Shown here: piece after piece, positions 1 to 8,421 of the stretch
Position numbering within the stretch: the stretch's first letter is position 1
How the letters are laid out: every line of letters begins with the position of its first letter
Source: Acetobacteraceae bacterium
Lineage (GTDB): Bacteria > Pseudomonadota > Alphaproteobacteria > Acetobacterales > Acetobacteraceae
Length of the DNA stretch: 64,000 nt
Assembly: GCA_024280945.1 (NCBI GenBank)
Contig: JAMXLO010000080.1
Location: 1 to 64,000 of the forward strand
Reading direction: 5' to 3'
Notes under the pieces: model-generated
Databases searched by the model: none
Seen by the model: the letters and a program-made list of their open reading frames with translations, nothing else
Told to the model about the DNA's origin: nothing
Made by a program: the position numbers and the translations under genes

Positions 1-301
1 GTACATACTCACCCAGACCGCCGGTCCGACCGCCCGATCAGTGCCCTGCTTGCGCAGGGACGACCCAAGGACGCCGCCAACGTATCCCTTCCTAGCCTAT
101 TCATCTGTCAAAGATCGGAGCGAAGTCGCCACCAGCCCCGTAACAGCGGGCCTAACGACTGACTTGCTCTGATGTGCGCCAGCGACGGCGCAGAACAACA
201 AACCTACACCCGCCATTTCCGGAAGGCAAGACCCGATCTGGCCCCCGTCGTGGCGGAGGCGGCATGTAAGCCCCTGAAACCAGCCGGTCAAGAGCCTCCG
301 C
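1..301. other. left-edge intergenic stretch
   Basis: This stretch lies downstream of the epimerase gene, whose stop codon is at 302-304 on the minus strand. I see no reading frame with a ribosome binding site or a recognisable protein, and no clear terminator or repeat. It may contain the end or control region of a gene outside the window. Confidence 0.5.
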
Positions 302-1285
302 TCAGCTTTCTTCGCTGCTGGCGCGCCAAGCCTTGAACCAGGCCGCAAAGCGCGGAATTCCCTCTTCCAATGTCGTTTTCGGGGCAAAACCAGTTAGGGC
401 TGCAATCGATTCAACCGAGGCGAAAGTCTCCTCGACATCCGCTGCCGGACGCGGCGCCTCGCGCATCACTGCGGGGCGCCCCAGTTCACGTTCCAGCAAC
501 TGCACCAACCGGTTCACGGGTTCGCTGCGATGATTGCCGATGTTCAACAATCTAACCGGCGCGTCGCCCGCTGGTGGCCGGTCCAGACAGCCGACGACGC
601 CGGCCACGATGTCGTCGATGTAGGTGAAGTCACGCCGCAGCCTGCCCCCGTCATAGAGCGTGATCGGCTCACCGGCCATGATCGCCTGAGCGAAGCTGAA
701 ATAGGCCATATCGGGGCGGCCCCATGGCCCATAGACAGTGAAGAACCGCAGTCCGGACTGCGGTAGCCCGTGCAGGTGAGCGTAGGCGTGGCTGAGCAAC
801 TCGTCGGCCCGCTTGGTGGCGGCGTAAACCGATAGCGGCATATCGACGCGATCCGTCTCGCTGAACGGCAGATGCCGATTGGCGCCATACACTGACGAAG
901 AACTCGCATAGACGAGGTGCCTGAGACGCGGCAGCAGGCGCGCCGCTTCGAGCACCACCAGGTGGCCCATCACATTCGATTGCACGTAGGCATACGGATC
1001 TATCAGTGAATGCCGAACCCCGGCCTGCGCCGCCAGGTGGACGATCGCCTCGATGTCGCTGTGCCTACGGACCAACTCGTGCATGACCGCACGATCCGCA
1101 ACGTCGGCACGCACGAAGGCGAAGCCCTGCTTCGCCTCGAGTTGCGCCAACCGTGCCAGCTTCAGCCGCACGTCGTAATAGGCGTTGAGGTCATCGACGC
1201 CTATCACGCGCTCGCCTCGGGCGAGCAACGCTTCCACCACATGGTAGCCGATGAACCCGGCCGCGCCGGTCAGCAGGATTGTCAC
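302..1285 (-). CDS. UDP-glucuronate 4-epimerase-like NAD-dependent epimerase/dehydratase
   Basis: Extended short-chain dehydrogenase of 327 residues, expected to convert UDP-glucuronate to UDP-galacturonate in the cytoplasm for surface polysaccharide or LPS. The Rossmann motif GAAGFIG is at residues 7-13, the serine stretch SSSSVYG at about 128-134 and the catalytic YAATK at 154-158. The DDLNAYYD segment near residue 31 is typical of glucuronate epimerases. A GTG start at 1285 is chosen because it overlaps the stop of gmhA as GTGA and gives a normal N-terminus directly before the nucleotide-binding motif; a longer ATG frame from 1351 would add 22 unlikely residues. Translational coupling with gmhA is probable. 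The exact sugar substrate is inferred. Confidence 0.8.
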   Translation of the reverse strand: MTILLTGAAGFIGYHVVEALLARGERVIGVDDLNAYYDVRLKLARLAQLEAKQGFAFVRADVADRAVMHELVRRHSDIEAIVHLAAQAGVRHSLIDPYAYVQSNVMGHLVVLEAARLLPRLRHLVYASSSSVYGANRHLPFSETDRVDMPLSVYAATKRADELLSHAYAHLHGLPQSGLRFFTVYGPWGRPDMAYFSFAQAIMAGEPITLYDGGRLRRDFTYIDDIVAGVVGCLDRPPAGDAPVRLLNIGNHRSEPVNRLVQLLERELGRPAVMREAPRPAADVEETFASVESIAALTGFAPKTTLEEGIPRFAAWFKAWRASSEES

Positions 1286-1872
1286 AGAGGCCGCGCCACC
1301 AGGCGATCTTCCAGCAGTTCCAGCACCGCGTGACCGAGGGCGATGTGGCACTCCTGGATGCGCGCCGTATCCTTGTCAGGCACCAGCAACTGATGATCGC
1401 AAAGTTCTCGAGCGGGCACGCCGACACCGCCGAGCAGACCAACGGTAACGATTCCCAACTCCCGCGCCGTCGCCAACGCACGCACCACGTTGGGCGAGCG
1501 GCCAGAGGTGGTGATACCGAACAACACGTCGCCAGGGCGCCCAAGTCCCCTCAGCGGGCGTTCAAACACACGATCGTAACCGTAGTCATTGGCTCCAGCC
1601 GTGAGTGCGGCAGGGTCGAGGGTCAGTGCGAGCGCCGGCAAGGATGCGCGCTCGACTGCACCGCGCAGGCGGATGAGCATTTCCGTCGCCAGGTGCTGGC
1701 TGTCGGCGGCGGAACCGCCATTGCCGCAGAACATCAGCTTGCCCCCAGCACGAAGGCTGGTCTCGCAGGCGTCAACGACGCGAACCACAGCATCGGCCAG
1801 TTCGACTGCGATCCTCTGCTTCAGTTCGGCGGATCGCCGCATCATGGCGGCGAACCGGGCGGTCTCGCTCAT
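1282..1872 (-). CDS. gmhA: phosphoheptose isomerase (SIS domain)
   Basis: Sedoheptulose-7-phosphate isomerase of 196 residues, the first step toward ADP- or GDP-heptose for LPS core or S-layer glycans. The SIS domain covers most of the protein; the signature FCGNGGSAADSQHLATEM is at residues 48-65, and a TTSGRSPN phosphate-binding loop is near residue 120. Length matches GmhA. It lies directly upstream of the epimerase with a 4-base overlap, so the two are probably one operon. The other heptose genes (gmhB, hddA/hldE) are not in the window. A general SIS-domain sugar isomerase is the alternative, but the GNGGSAADSQH motif favours GmhA. Confidence 0.88.
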   Translation of the reverse strand: MSETARFAAMMRRSAELKQRIAVELADAVVRVVDACETSLRAGGKLMFCGNGGSAADSQHLATEMLIRLRGAVERASLPALALTLDPAALTAGANDYGYDRVFERPLRGLGRPGDVLFGITTSGRSPNVVRALATARELGIVTVGLLGGVGVPARELCDHQLLVPDKDTARIQECHIALGHAVLELLEDRLVARPL

Positions 1873-1881
1873 GCCAGCGTT

Positions 1882-2667
1882 CTACTGCGCCACCCAGCCG
1901 CCGTCGACGGAAAGCGGTGCGCCAGTGATCGTCTTCGCGCCTTCCGAGCACAAAAAGACCGCAAGGGCACCGATCTGCTCGGGCGTGGAGAACTGCTCCA
2001 TCGGTTGCTTCTCAGTCAGGAAACGGTGTTTTTGTGTGTCGAGGTCGGTGCCCTCGAGCTTTGCCCGGTCCTCGAGCTGACGCTGGACCAGCGGCGTCAG
2101 CACCCAGCCCGGGCAGATCGCATTCGCTGTCACGCCATGGTTGGCGAGCTCGATCGCCGCCACTTTGGTCATCCCGACCACACCATGTTTGGCGGCGACA
2201 TAGGCGACTTTTTGTGCACTCGCCACCAGTCCGTGCGCCGAGGCGATATTGATGATCCGTCCCCAACCGCGGCGTTTCATGCCTGGAATGGCAGCTTTCA
2301 TCGCATGGAACACGGCGGAGAGGTTCACCGCGATGACCGCATCCCAGCGTTCGGCAGGAAACTCTTCGAGATTCGCGACGAACTGGATTCCGGCGTTGTT
2401 CACCAGGACATCGACAGCGCCGAACGTCGCCTCGGTCTGCCCCACCATGGCGGCGATCTGCTCTGGCTTGGCCATATCGGCTGGCGAGTGGCCGACCCGC
2501 ACGCCGAACTGCGCTGCCATTCCGGCACGCAACGCTTCGATTTGTTCGGCGTCGCCAAAGCCGTTGAGCATGATGTCGGCTCCGGCGGCCGCCAATCCCC
2601 GGGCGATGCCTTGCCCAATGCCGCTGGTTGAACCGGTGACCAGCGCGACCTTGCCCTTCAGGCTCAT
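1882..2667 (-). CDS. bdhA: D-3-hydroxybutyrate dehydrogenase (SDR)
   Basis: Classical SDR of 261 residues that should interconvert D-3-hydroxybutyrate and acetoacetate with NAD, in polyhydroxybutyrate or ketone-body use. The cofactor motif TGSTSGIG is at about residues 11-18, NNAG near 90, the catalytic Ser in NIASAHG near 140, and YVAAK follows at about 155-159. The segment CPGWVLTPLVQRQLEDRA after the active site is characteristic of 3-hydroxybutyrate dehydrogenases. The start at 2667 is preceded by a purine-rich AGGGAGTG. It lies 9 bases upstream of gmhA on the same strand but looks functionally unrelated. Confidence 0.88.
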   Translation of the reverse strand: MSLKGKVALVTGSTSGIGQGIARGLAAAGADIMLNGFGDAEQIEALRAGMAAQFGVRVGHSPADMAKPEQIAAMVGQTEATFGAVDVLVNNAGIQFVANLEEFPAERWDAVIAVNLSAVFHAMKAAIPGMKRRGWGRIINIASAHGLVASAQKVAYVAAKHGVVGMTKVAAIELANHGVTANAICPGWVLTPLVQRQLEDRAKLEGTDLDTQKHRFLTEKQPMEQFSTPEQIGALAVFLCSEGAKTITGAPLSVDGGWVAQ

Positions 2668-2738
2668 GGCACACTCCCTGTCAGGGTGCGCCTAGAGCCT
2701 GCCAGACTCCTGCTGCGCCGCACAATGGTTCGGCGCGT

Positions 2739-3692
2739 TCAGACCTTTCTGAACTTGTGCAGCGAGCGCAGGTTGTCGGGCCGCGGCTTGTCGGGCCAGG
2801 TCTGTGGCCAGTTGGTCCACGACACCTCGCCGACATAGAGATCGCCGCGCGAATCGACGGCGAGCCCGTGCGGGGCGAGGAATTCGGTGGGGCCCATCCC
2901 CGGCCCCACACCGCCCAGCCTGGCGATGCGCTTGCCGGTGTGGTCGACGATCGTCACGCGCGGCCCCAGGTTCGGCAGGTTGCGATTGACCGACGCCACC
3001 GAGCCCAGTTCGCCAATGTAGCAAACCGGGCACTTGCCAGGCGGCATGAAAAGTCCGCACGGCCGGTGCAGGTTGTTCCACTGCGTCTCGTACCTGCCGT
3101 TGCCGTCGAACACCTGCACGCGGTGATTTTCACGGTCGGCGACATATACCCAGCCGTCGGCGTCGCAGGTGATGTTGTGGGCGATGTTGAATTCGCCCGG
3201 ATCGGTGCCCGGCGCGCCCCAGGACAGCAGCAGTTTTCCGTCAGGTGAATACTTGTGCACCCGCGAATTTCCGTAGCCGTCGGACACGTAGATGTCGCCC
3301 TCCGGCGACATGGCCGTGTGGGTGCAGCGGTGGAATGGCTCGCCGCTCATGTAGGGCGCCGGTTTGCCCGGAATGCCGAGTGTCAGCAGCACCTTTCCTT
3401 CGAGCGTGCACTGCCGGACGGTGTGGTCGCCATCGTCGGTCAGCCAGATCGTGTCGTCCGGAGCCATGAACACGCCATGCGCCCGGGGAAACAGGTCCTC
3501 ACCCCAGGAGCGCAGGAAATTGCCGTTGCGGTCGAACACGATCATCGGATGTTCGCCGCGATTGAACACATAGACGTTGTCGTTCCTGTCGACGCCGACC
3601 GAGCCGATTTCCTTGAATGACCAACCCGGCGGCAACTTAGCCCAGTCCACCACGGGTTCATAAACGTAATCGCCGCTGCCAACCGTCACCAT
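2739..3692 (-). CDS. NHL-repeat six-bladed beta-propeller protein
   Basis: Protein of 317 residues built of repeated NHL blades, visible as recurring G-V-x-V-D-x-x-D-x-V-Y-V and D-x-x-N-H-R-V-Q-V-F patterns (for example near residues 30-45, 125-140 and 175-190). The closest families are NHL-repeat and peptidyl-alpha-hydroxyglycine alpha-amidating-lyase-like proteins common next to catabolic genes in alphaproteobacteria; no enzyme activity can be assigned. No signal peptide is seen, so it is probably cytoplasmic. An AGGGGAG ribosome binding site precedes ATG 3692. Neighbours are metabolic genes on the same strand. A sensor or lactonase-like role is possible but unproven. Confidence 0.75.
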   Translation of the reverse strand: MVTVGSGDYVYEPVVDWAKLPPGWSFKEIGSVGVDRNDNVYVFNRGEHPMIVFDRNGNFLRSWGEDLFPRAHGVFMAPDDTIWLTDDGDHTVRQCTLEGKVLLTLGIPGKPAPYMSGEPFHRCTHTAMSPEGDIYVSDGYGNSRVHKYSPDGKLLLSWGAPGTDPGEFNIAHNITCDADGWVYVADRENHRVQVFDGNGRYETQWNNLHRPCGLFMPPGKCPVCYIGELGSVASVNRNLPNLGPRVTIVDHTGKRIARLGGVGPGMGPTEFLAPHGLAVDSRGDLYVGEVSWTNWPQTWPDKPRPDNLRSLHKFRKV

Positions 3693-3744
3693 GGCTGTCT
3701 CCCCTCCGTTCCGCGATCAGCCTGACATCAAGACGCTTCCGAGA

Positions 3745-4650
3745 CTACTCCGCCGCACGCTGCTGCGCCGGTTGCCGGAACCGCGTCCGCAGCGCGTCCC
3801 ATTCCTCGGCTCCGACCCTATTGAACGCATCGCGCACAGTCATGTCCTGGCGCGGTGCCGGGTGCACATGCGTCGCCTGCAGTTCGGCCAGCACGTCGTC
3901 GCAGGCGCTGATCACCGCCTTCAGCAGCAGACCCGGAACGATCGCCAGTCGATAACCCATCCGCTGTGCCTGTTGCAGATCGATCTCCGGCGTCTTGCCT
4001 CCACGCACCACGTTCAGCAGGCATGGTCCCGCCACGCGCTTCGGCACGTCCGCGAGCTCCTGCATGGTCTGCGGCGCCTCGACGAACGCCATATCGGCAC
4101 CCGCCTGCAGCGCTGCATTGGCACGTGTCAGTGCTTCGTCCAGCCCGGCGACGGCGCGCGCATCGGTCCGCGCGATGATCATGAAGTCCCGATCGCGCTT
4201 CGCGGCCACTGCGGCACGAATCTTTGCCACGTAATCCTCGCGGGAGATAATCTCCTTGTCGTCGAGATGTCCGCACTTCTTGGGCGATACCTGGTCTTCG
4301 ATGTGGATCGCTGACACACCGCGACTTTCGTACTCCTGCACCGTGCGGAACACGTTCAGCTCGTTGCCATAGCCAGTGTCGGCGTCGGCGATCACCGGCA
4401 CCTCGACCGCGCGCACGATGCGCGCCGCGTTCTCCACCATCTCGCTCATGGTCAGCAGGCCGAAATCCGGATAGCCGTGCGACACCGATGTCCCGGCGCC
4501 GGTCATGTAGACCGCAGGAAAGCCGGCCTGCGCCACCAGTTTCGCGGTCAATCCGTCATAGGCACCGGGCGCAATCACCATTGCATCGCCGCCCAACAAG
4601 CTGCGCAAAGCCGTCGCACCACCCATCGCAACCTCCCTTGCTGCCACCAC
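3745..4650 (-). CDS. isocitrate lyase / PEP mutase family enzyme
   Basis: TIM-barrel enzyme of 301 residues of the isocitrate lyase/phosphoenolpyruvate mutase superfamily, which cleaves or forms C-C or C-P bonds of 2-hydroxy dicarboxylates and phosphonates. Visible are the Mg-binding DADTGYGN near residue 90, IEDQ near 120, and KKCGH near 127 with the active-site Cys of the lyase branch. The presence of Cys favours a 2-methylisocitrate or 2,3-dimethylmalate lyase-like reaction over oxaloacetate decarboxylase, but the substrate is not certain. It is divergent from the HMG-CoA-lyase-like gene at 4726; the two 5' ends are 75 bases apart, so a shared control region is likely. Confidence 0.8.
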   Translation of the reverse strand: MVAAREVAMGGATALRSLLGGDAMVIAPGAYDGLTAKLVAQAGFPAVYMTGAGTSVSHGYPDFGLLTMSEMVENAARIVRAVEVPVIADADTGYGNELNVFRTVQEYESRGVSAIHIEDQVSPKKCGHLDDKEIISREDYVAKIRAAVAAKRDRDFMIIARTDARAVAGLDEALTRANAALQAGADMAFVEAPQTMQELADVPKRVAGPCLLNVVRGGKTPEIDLQQAQRMGYRLAIVPGLLLKAVISACDDVLAELQATHVHPAPRQDMTVRDAFNRVGAEEWDALRTRFRQPAQQRAAE

Positions 4651-4725
4651 TCTACGGCATTTTCCGCGCTCTTGGCAGGCGCTGCCGCGGGGTATTCAAT
4701 CGCCCCGATTCCGGAGGAGCTCCGC

Positions 4726-5682
4726 ATGTCCGACTTGCCGAAATTCGTGCAGATCAACGAGGAAGGGCCGCGCGAAGGCTTTCAGTTCGAGAAAGGCCCG
4801 ATCTCGACCGACCGCAAGATCGAGCTGATCGATGCGCTGTCGGAGACCGGTCTGAACCACATCCAGGTGGCGTCTTTCGTCAATCCGAGCCGCGTGCCTG
4901 GCTGGGCCGATGCCGACGAGGTGGTGCAGCGCTTCGAGCGCAAGCCGGGGATCCACTACACGGCGCTGTGGCTGAACCTGAAGGGACTGCAGCGCGCGAT
5001 GGCCACCAATCGGCTGGATATCGAAGGGTCGTTCTCGCTGACCGCGTCGCCCACGTTCCTGGCGAAGAACCAGCAGCGCTCGATGGAGGACAACCTCCAG
5101 CAGGCGCATGAGACGATCAAGATGTACAAGCAGCATGGCATTCCACTGAAGCGTGCCAGCATCATGGCGGCGTTCGGCTGCAACTTCGAAGGCGAAATTC
5201 CACATCGACGCGTGCTGGACCTGATGCAGCAACTGCTCGACATCGCGGCCGAGCATGGAGTGAAGCCGCAGGTGTTTTCGCTTGCCGACACGATGGCCTG
5301 GGCGACGCCGAAATCGATCAAGGAGCTGGTGGGCAAAGTGCGGGAGCGATTCCCCGAACTGACGCTGGCGCTGCATCTGCACGACACGCGCGGCATGGGG
5401 ATTGCGAATGCCTATGCCGGGCTGGAGATGGGAATCTCGATCTTCGATACCACGGTGGCCGGGCTTGGCGGCTGCCCGTTCGCCGCGCACAAGGGTGCGG
5501 CCGGCAATGTGTGCACCGAGGATCTGGTGTTCATGCTGGATGAGATGGGCATCGAAACCGGCATCGACCTCGACAAGCTGATCGAAGTGGCGCGTCTGGC
5601 GGAGGATGTCGTCGGTCACCCGCTGCCAGGGTCCGTCAAGATGGGCGGCAGCCTGAAGGCACTGCGCGAGAAGCTGCACTGA
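4726..5682 (+). CDS. hydroxymethylglutaryl-CoA lyase-like enzyme
   Basis: HMGL-like TIM-barrel protein of 318 residues (DRE-TIM metallolyase superfamily), expected to cleave a 3-hydroxy-acyl-CoA such as HMG-CoA or a related 3-hydroxy-3-carboxyacyl compound. The N-terminal motif GPREGFQ (about 14-20) replaces the usual GxRDGxQ, HLHDTRGMG near 220 supplies metal ligands, and GLGGCPFAAHKGAAGN near 245 is the family signature with the catalytic Cys. The start at 4726 is chosen for its GGAGG at 4713-4717; the frame is open upstream but without support. The neighbouring MmgE/PrpD and lyase genes suggest a branched-acid catabolic route. The GPRE variant leaves the exact substrate open. Confidence 0.8.
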   Translation: MSDLPKFVQINEEGPREGFQFEKGPISTDRKIELIDALSETGLNHIQVASFVNPSRVPGWADADEVVQRFERKPGIHYTALWLNLKGLQRAMATNRLDIEGSFSLTASPTFLAKNQQRSMEDNLQQAHETIKMYKQHGIPLKRASIMAAFGCNFEGEIPHRRVLDLMQQLLDIAAEHGVKPQVFSLADTMAWATPKSIKELVGKVRERFPELTLALHLHDTRGMGIANAYAGLEMGISIFDTTVAGLGGCPFAAHKGAAGNVCTEDLVFMLDEMGIETGIDLDKLIEVARLAEDVVGHPLPGSVKMGGSLKALREKLH

Positions 5683-5690
5683 GGCGTGGC

Positions 5691-5789
5691 GTCATTGCGC
5701 GGAGGTGGAGCCGACGAAGCGATCCAGATGGGCATGCACACACCACCCCGAGATTGCTTCCCGCGGCCTGCGCCGGGGTCGCAATGACA
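5691..5789. repeat. TCATTGCG-type palindromic intergenic element without gene
   Basis: The stretch begins with GTCATTGCGCGGAGG and ends with GGTCGCAATGACA, so its ends are inverted copies; the inner part contains GACGAAGCGATCCAG on the left and GAGATTGCTTCCCGC on the right, again roughly inverted. It is the same family as the arms around the GIY-YIG gene at 19999-20376 but carries no reading frame. It sits between two plus-strand genes and might also act as an RNA stem. Confidence 0.65.
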
Positions 5790-5814
5790 CTGTGAATACA
5801 CGGAGGAAATCCAC

Positions 5815-7158
5815 ATGTCGCTGACCAAAACCCTGGGCCAGTTCATTGCAGATCTCTCACCTAATCGCCTGCCCGAGGAGGCCGTGCGGGTCGCCCGCCT
5901 GGGCTTCATCGACTGTATCGGCACGATGATTGCCGGACGCCGCGAGGACTGTGTGCGGATCATGAAGCAAGTGCTGGCGCCGGCGGACGGTCCAGCAACG
6001 CTCACCTTCGGCAAGGAGAAGAGCGCTGCGCCGGAGGCCGCCTGGATCAACGGCACGGCAGCGCATGCGCTCGACTATGACGATGTCGGCCTGCGCGGCC
6101 ATCCCAGCACTGTGCTGGTGCCGGCGATCTTGGCTGAGGGAGAAACCCTCGGTTCGAGCGGTGCCGATATGGTCGTGGCGTATGTCGCCGGCTACGAGAC
6201 GTGGGCCGAACTGTTCCGTCGCGATACGGGGCTGCTGCATCAGAAGGGATGGCACCCGACGGGACTGTATGGCGCGGTCGGCGCGGCGGCGGCGTGTGCG
6301 TCATTGCGTCGGTTGGATGCAGACAAGGCGGCGCAGGCGATCGCCCTGGGTGCCTCGCAGAGCTCTGGGCTGATGGCGAACTTTGGCACGATGACCAAGC
6401 CGTTCCACGCGGGCAAAGCGGCACATGCCGGCATCATGGCGGCGCGCCTGGCTGAGGCAGGCTTCACGGCCAGCACCGATGCGCTGGAACACCCGCAAGG
6501 CTTCCTGCACGCGATCTCTCCGACCGGTACTGAAGACCGCACCAGCGAGGCGAAGCTGGGCGAGAATTGGGCCATTCTCACTCAGGGGATCGGGATCAAG
6601 AAATATCCCACCTGCTACTGCACGCATCGTGCGATCGACTGCATGCTGGATCTGGTGAACGAGACACCGATCAAGGCGGATGAGGTGAAGAAGATCACCG
6701 TCAATATCAGCGATTATTTTGCGACCGTGTTGCGCAACCACCAGCCGGATACCGGGCTGGCGGCCAAGTTCAGCATGGAGTTCGCCATGGCTAGCGGCAT
6801 CGTCGCCAAGCGTGTCGGCCTGCGGGAACTGATCGACGAATTCGTGCAGCGCCCCGAGATCCAGGCGCTGATGCGCAAGGTCGAGATCGTGACCAGCGCC
6901 GAGTACGATCCTGAATTGTCAGGCGCCGCGCCGGCAGATCAGGTGACCGTGGAGCTGGCCGATGGCAAGACGATTGCCGGCGAGCCGGTCAAGCGAGCCA
7001 CGGGCCATGCAACGCGACCGCTGACAGAGGCGCAGATCTTCGAGAAATTCAGTGACTGCCTCGATGCCGGGGCCTCCGACATTCCGGCCGGTGTGCTGTT
7101 CAAGCGCCTGTCGCAGATCCAGTCGCTGTCAGCGCGGCGGATCACCGCCCTGCAGTAG
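5815..7158 (+). CDS. MmgE/PrpD family protein
   Basis: Protein of 447 residues of the MmgE/PrpD family, whose members include 2-methylcitrate dehydratase and cis-aconitate decarboxylase. The all-helical N-terminal domain contains GTAAHALDYDD near residue 80 and GLYGAVGAAAACA near 150, with a lid region after about residue 270. A strong GGAGGAAA precedes ATG 5815. No methylcitrate synthase or aconitase lies nearby, so the classical propionate pathway is not supported. The adjacent HMG-CoA-lyase-like and PEP-mutase-family genes suggest hydration or decarboxylation of a di- or tricarboxylic acid. Substrate unknown. Confidence 0.85.
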   Translation: MSLTKTLGQFIADLSPNRLPEEAVRVARLGFIDCIGTMIAGRREDCVRIMKQVLAPADGPATLTFGKEKSAAPEAAWINGTAAHALDYDDVGLRGHPSTVLVPAILAEGETLGSSGADMVVAYVAGYETWAELFRRDTGLLHQKGWHPTGLYGAVGAAAACASLRRLDADKAAQAIALGASQSSGLMANFGTMTKPFHAGKAAHAGIMAARLAEAGFTASTDALEHPQGFLHAISPTGTEDRTSEAKLGENWAILTQGIGIKKYPTCYCTHRAIDCMLDLVNETPIKADEVKKITVNISDYFATVLRNHQPDTGLAAKFSMEFAMASGIVAKRVGLRELIDEFVQRPEIQALMRKVEIVTSAEYDPELSGAAPADQVTVELADGKTIAGEPVKRATGHATRPLTEAQIFEKFSDCLDAGASDIPAGVLFKRLSQIQSLSARRITALQ

Positions 7159-7177
7159 GCACAGCGCGACCGGGGTG

Positions 7178-8143
7178 TCACCAGAGCGGATCGATCGCCT
7201 CCCTCCCCGCCAGCACTGCGGCGATATTGTCGAGCGCGCGGAAACCCATTGCATTGCGCGTCTCGACCGAGCCGCTGCCGATGTGCGGCGACATAATCAC
7301 GTTGTCCAAAGCGGCAAAGCGCAAGTCGAAGTCCGGTTCAGAGCGGAATACATCCAGGCCAGCGGCGAACAATTGCCCGGAAGTCAGCGCATCGAACAGC
7401 GCGTCCTCGTCCACCAGGCCGCCGCGGGACACGTTCACCAGCACGGCGCCGCGCTTCAGCTTGGCCAATGCGGCTGCGTTGATGATTTTGTCAGTTGCCG
7501 GTCCCGCAGGCGCATGCAGCGACAAGAAATCGCAGTGCGGCAGCATGTCATCGAATGAGGCGAAGTAGCGCGCGTCCTGCTCCAGTTCTGCGGGCAGCCG
7601 GTTGCGCGAATGGTACAGCACGGTCATGTCGAAGCCTCGTGCGCGCTGCGCGACCGCCCGGCCGATCCGACCCATGCCGAGAATGCCCAATGTCTTTCCT
7701 GTCACCCGCACGCCAAGCAGGTCGCCCTGGCCGATGCGGTAGCGCCAGCCTGCGCGCATGACCTTGTCGTACTCATAGGCGCGTCGCGCGGCGGCGAGCA
7801 GCATCATAAAGGCGAAGTCGGCGGTGCACTCGGTCAGCACGCCCGGCGTGTTCGTCACCATGATGCCGCGCGCCTTGGCCGCTGCCACGTCGATATGGTC
7901 GTAGCCAACGCTGCTCGTTGCGCCGACGCGGACGCTATCCGGCAATTGCGCAATTGCCTCCGCCGTCAGCGGCAGTGTGTTGGTGAACAGAAGCGCTTCG
8001 GCGCGATGTGCGTTCGCGGCTTCGATGACTTCGGCTGGCGTCATGTCGTCCTTGCCATCGGCGACAACGGCATCGAAGTCCTGTCGCGCCCGCGTCACCA
8101 CGTCGCGCGGCATGAGGGCGGCGAATATGAGGCGTGATGGCAT
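7178..8143 (-). CDS. D-isomer-specific 2-hydroxyacid dehydrogenase (glyoxylate/hydroxypyruvate reductase-like)
   Basis: NAD(P)-dependent dehydrogenase of 321 residues expected to reduce glyoxylate, hydroxypyruvate or another 2-oxo acid. The nucleotide fold starts with GILGMGRIG near residue 152; the substrate Arg is in NVSRGG near 240, the catalytic Glu in the RSEPDF segment near 270 and the His in SPHIGSG near 288. The start at 8143 is selected for GGGAG located seven bases upstream; a longer frame to 8212 lacks such a site. It is convergent with MmgE/PrpD, 19 bases apart. Confidence 0.85.
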   Translation of the reverse strand: MPSRLIFAALMPRDVVTRARQDFDAVVADGKDDMTPAEVIEAANAHRAEALLFTNTLPLTAEAIAQLPDSVRVGATSSVGYDHIDVAAAKARGIMVTNTPGVLTECTADFAFMMLLAAARRAYEYDKVMRAGWRYRIGQGDLLGVRVTGKTLGILGMGRIGRAVAQRARGFDMTVLYHSRNRLPAELEQDARYFASFDDMLPHCDFLSLHAPAGPATDKIINAAALAKLKRGAVLVNVSRGGLVDEDALFDALTSGQLFAAGLDVFRSEPDFDLRFAALDNVIMSPHIGSGSVETRNAMGFRALDNIAAVLAGREAIDPLW

Positions 8144-8226
8144 AACGACACTCCCGCTTGGGTATGCTGGCTTATCGCCAACAGCGGCGGGTTGCGGAAG
8201 ACCTGGGCGCACGCCAATCTGAAATT

Positions 8227-8271
8227 GTGTCTCGCACCATCATCATCGGCGGCGGCATCGTCGGGACCTGA
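8227..8271 (+). pseudogene. possible 5' remnant of an FAD-dependent oxidoreductase
   Basis: A GTG-started frame of 14 codons encodes S-R-T-I-I-I-G-G-G-I-V-G-T and then hits TGA. The pattern is the dinucleotide-binding start of DadA/DAO-type oxidases, but nothing recognisable follows. It lies in the 278-base gap between divergent genes. The match is short and could be chance; a decayed gene is an inference. Confidence 0.25.
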
Positions 8272-8421
8272 CACCTCTGGGCTATCGGCGTGTCCAGAAC
8301 AATCAACCGCTGCCCGAGAGTGTCGTTTACTGACGCGCGTCCGGCCGGCGATGCGGCGCAAAATGACAGCGCAGGCGAGCCACGATACACTGGCTTGTTG
8401 CACAGGAGGGAGTGAACACGC

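Noticed and set aside
4696-5679. Long minus-strand open frame opposite the HMG-CoA-lyase-like gene
   Set aside because: It mirrors the real gene; composition is His/Arg/Gln-rich and no family or ribosome binding site is seen. Typical antisense shadow of high-GC DNA.
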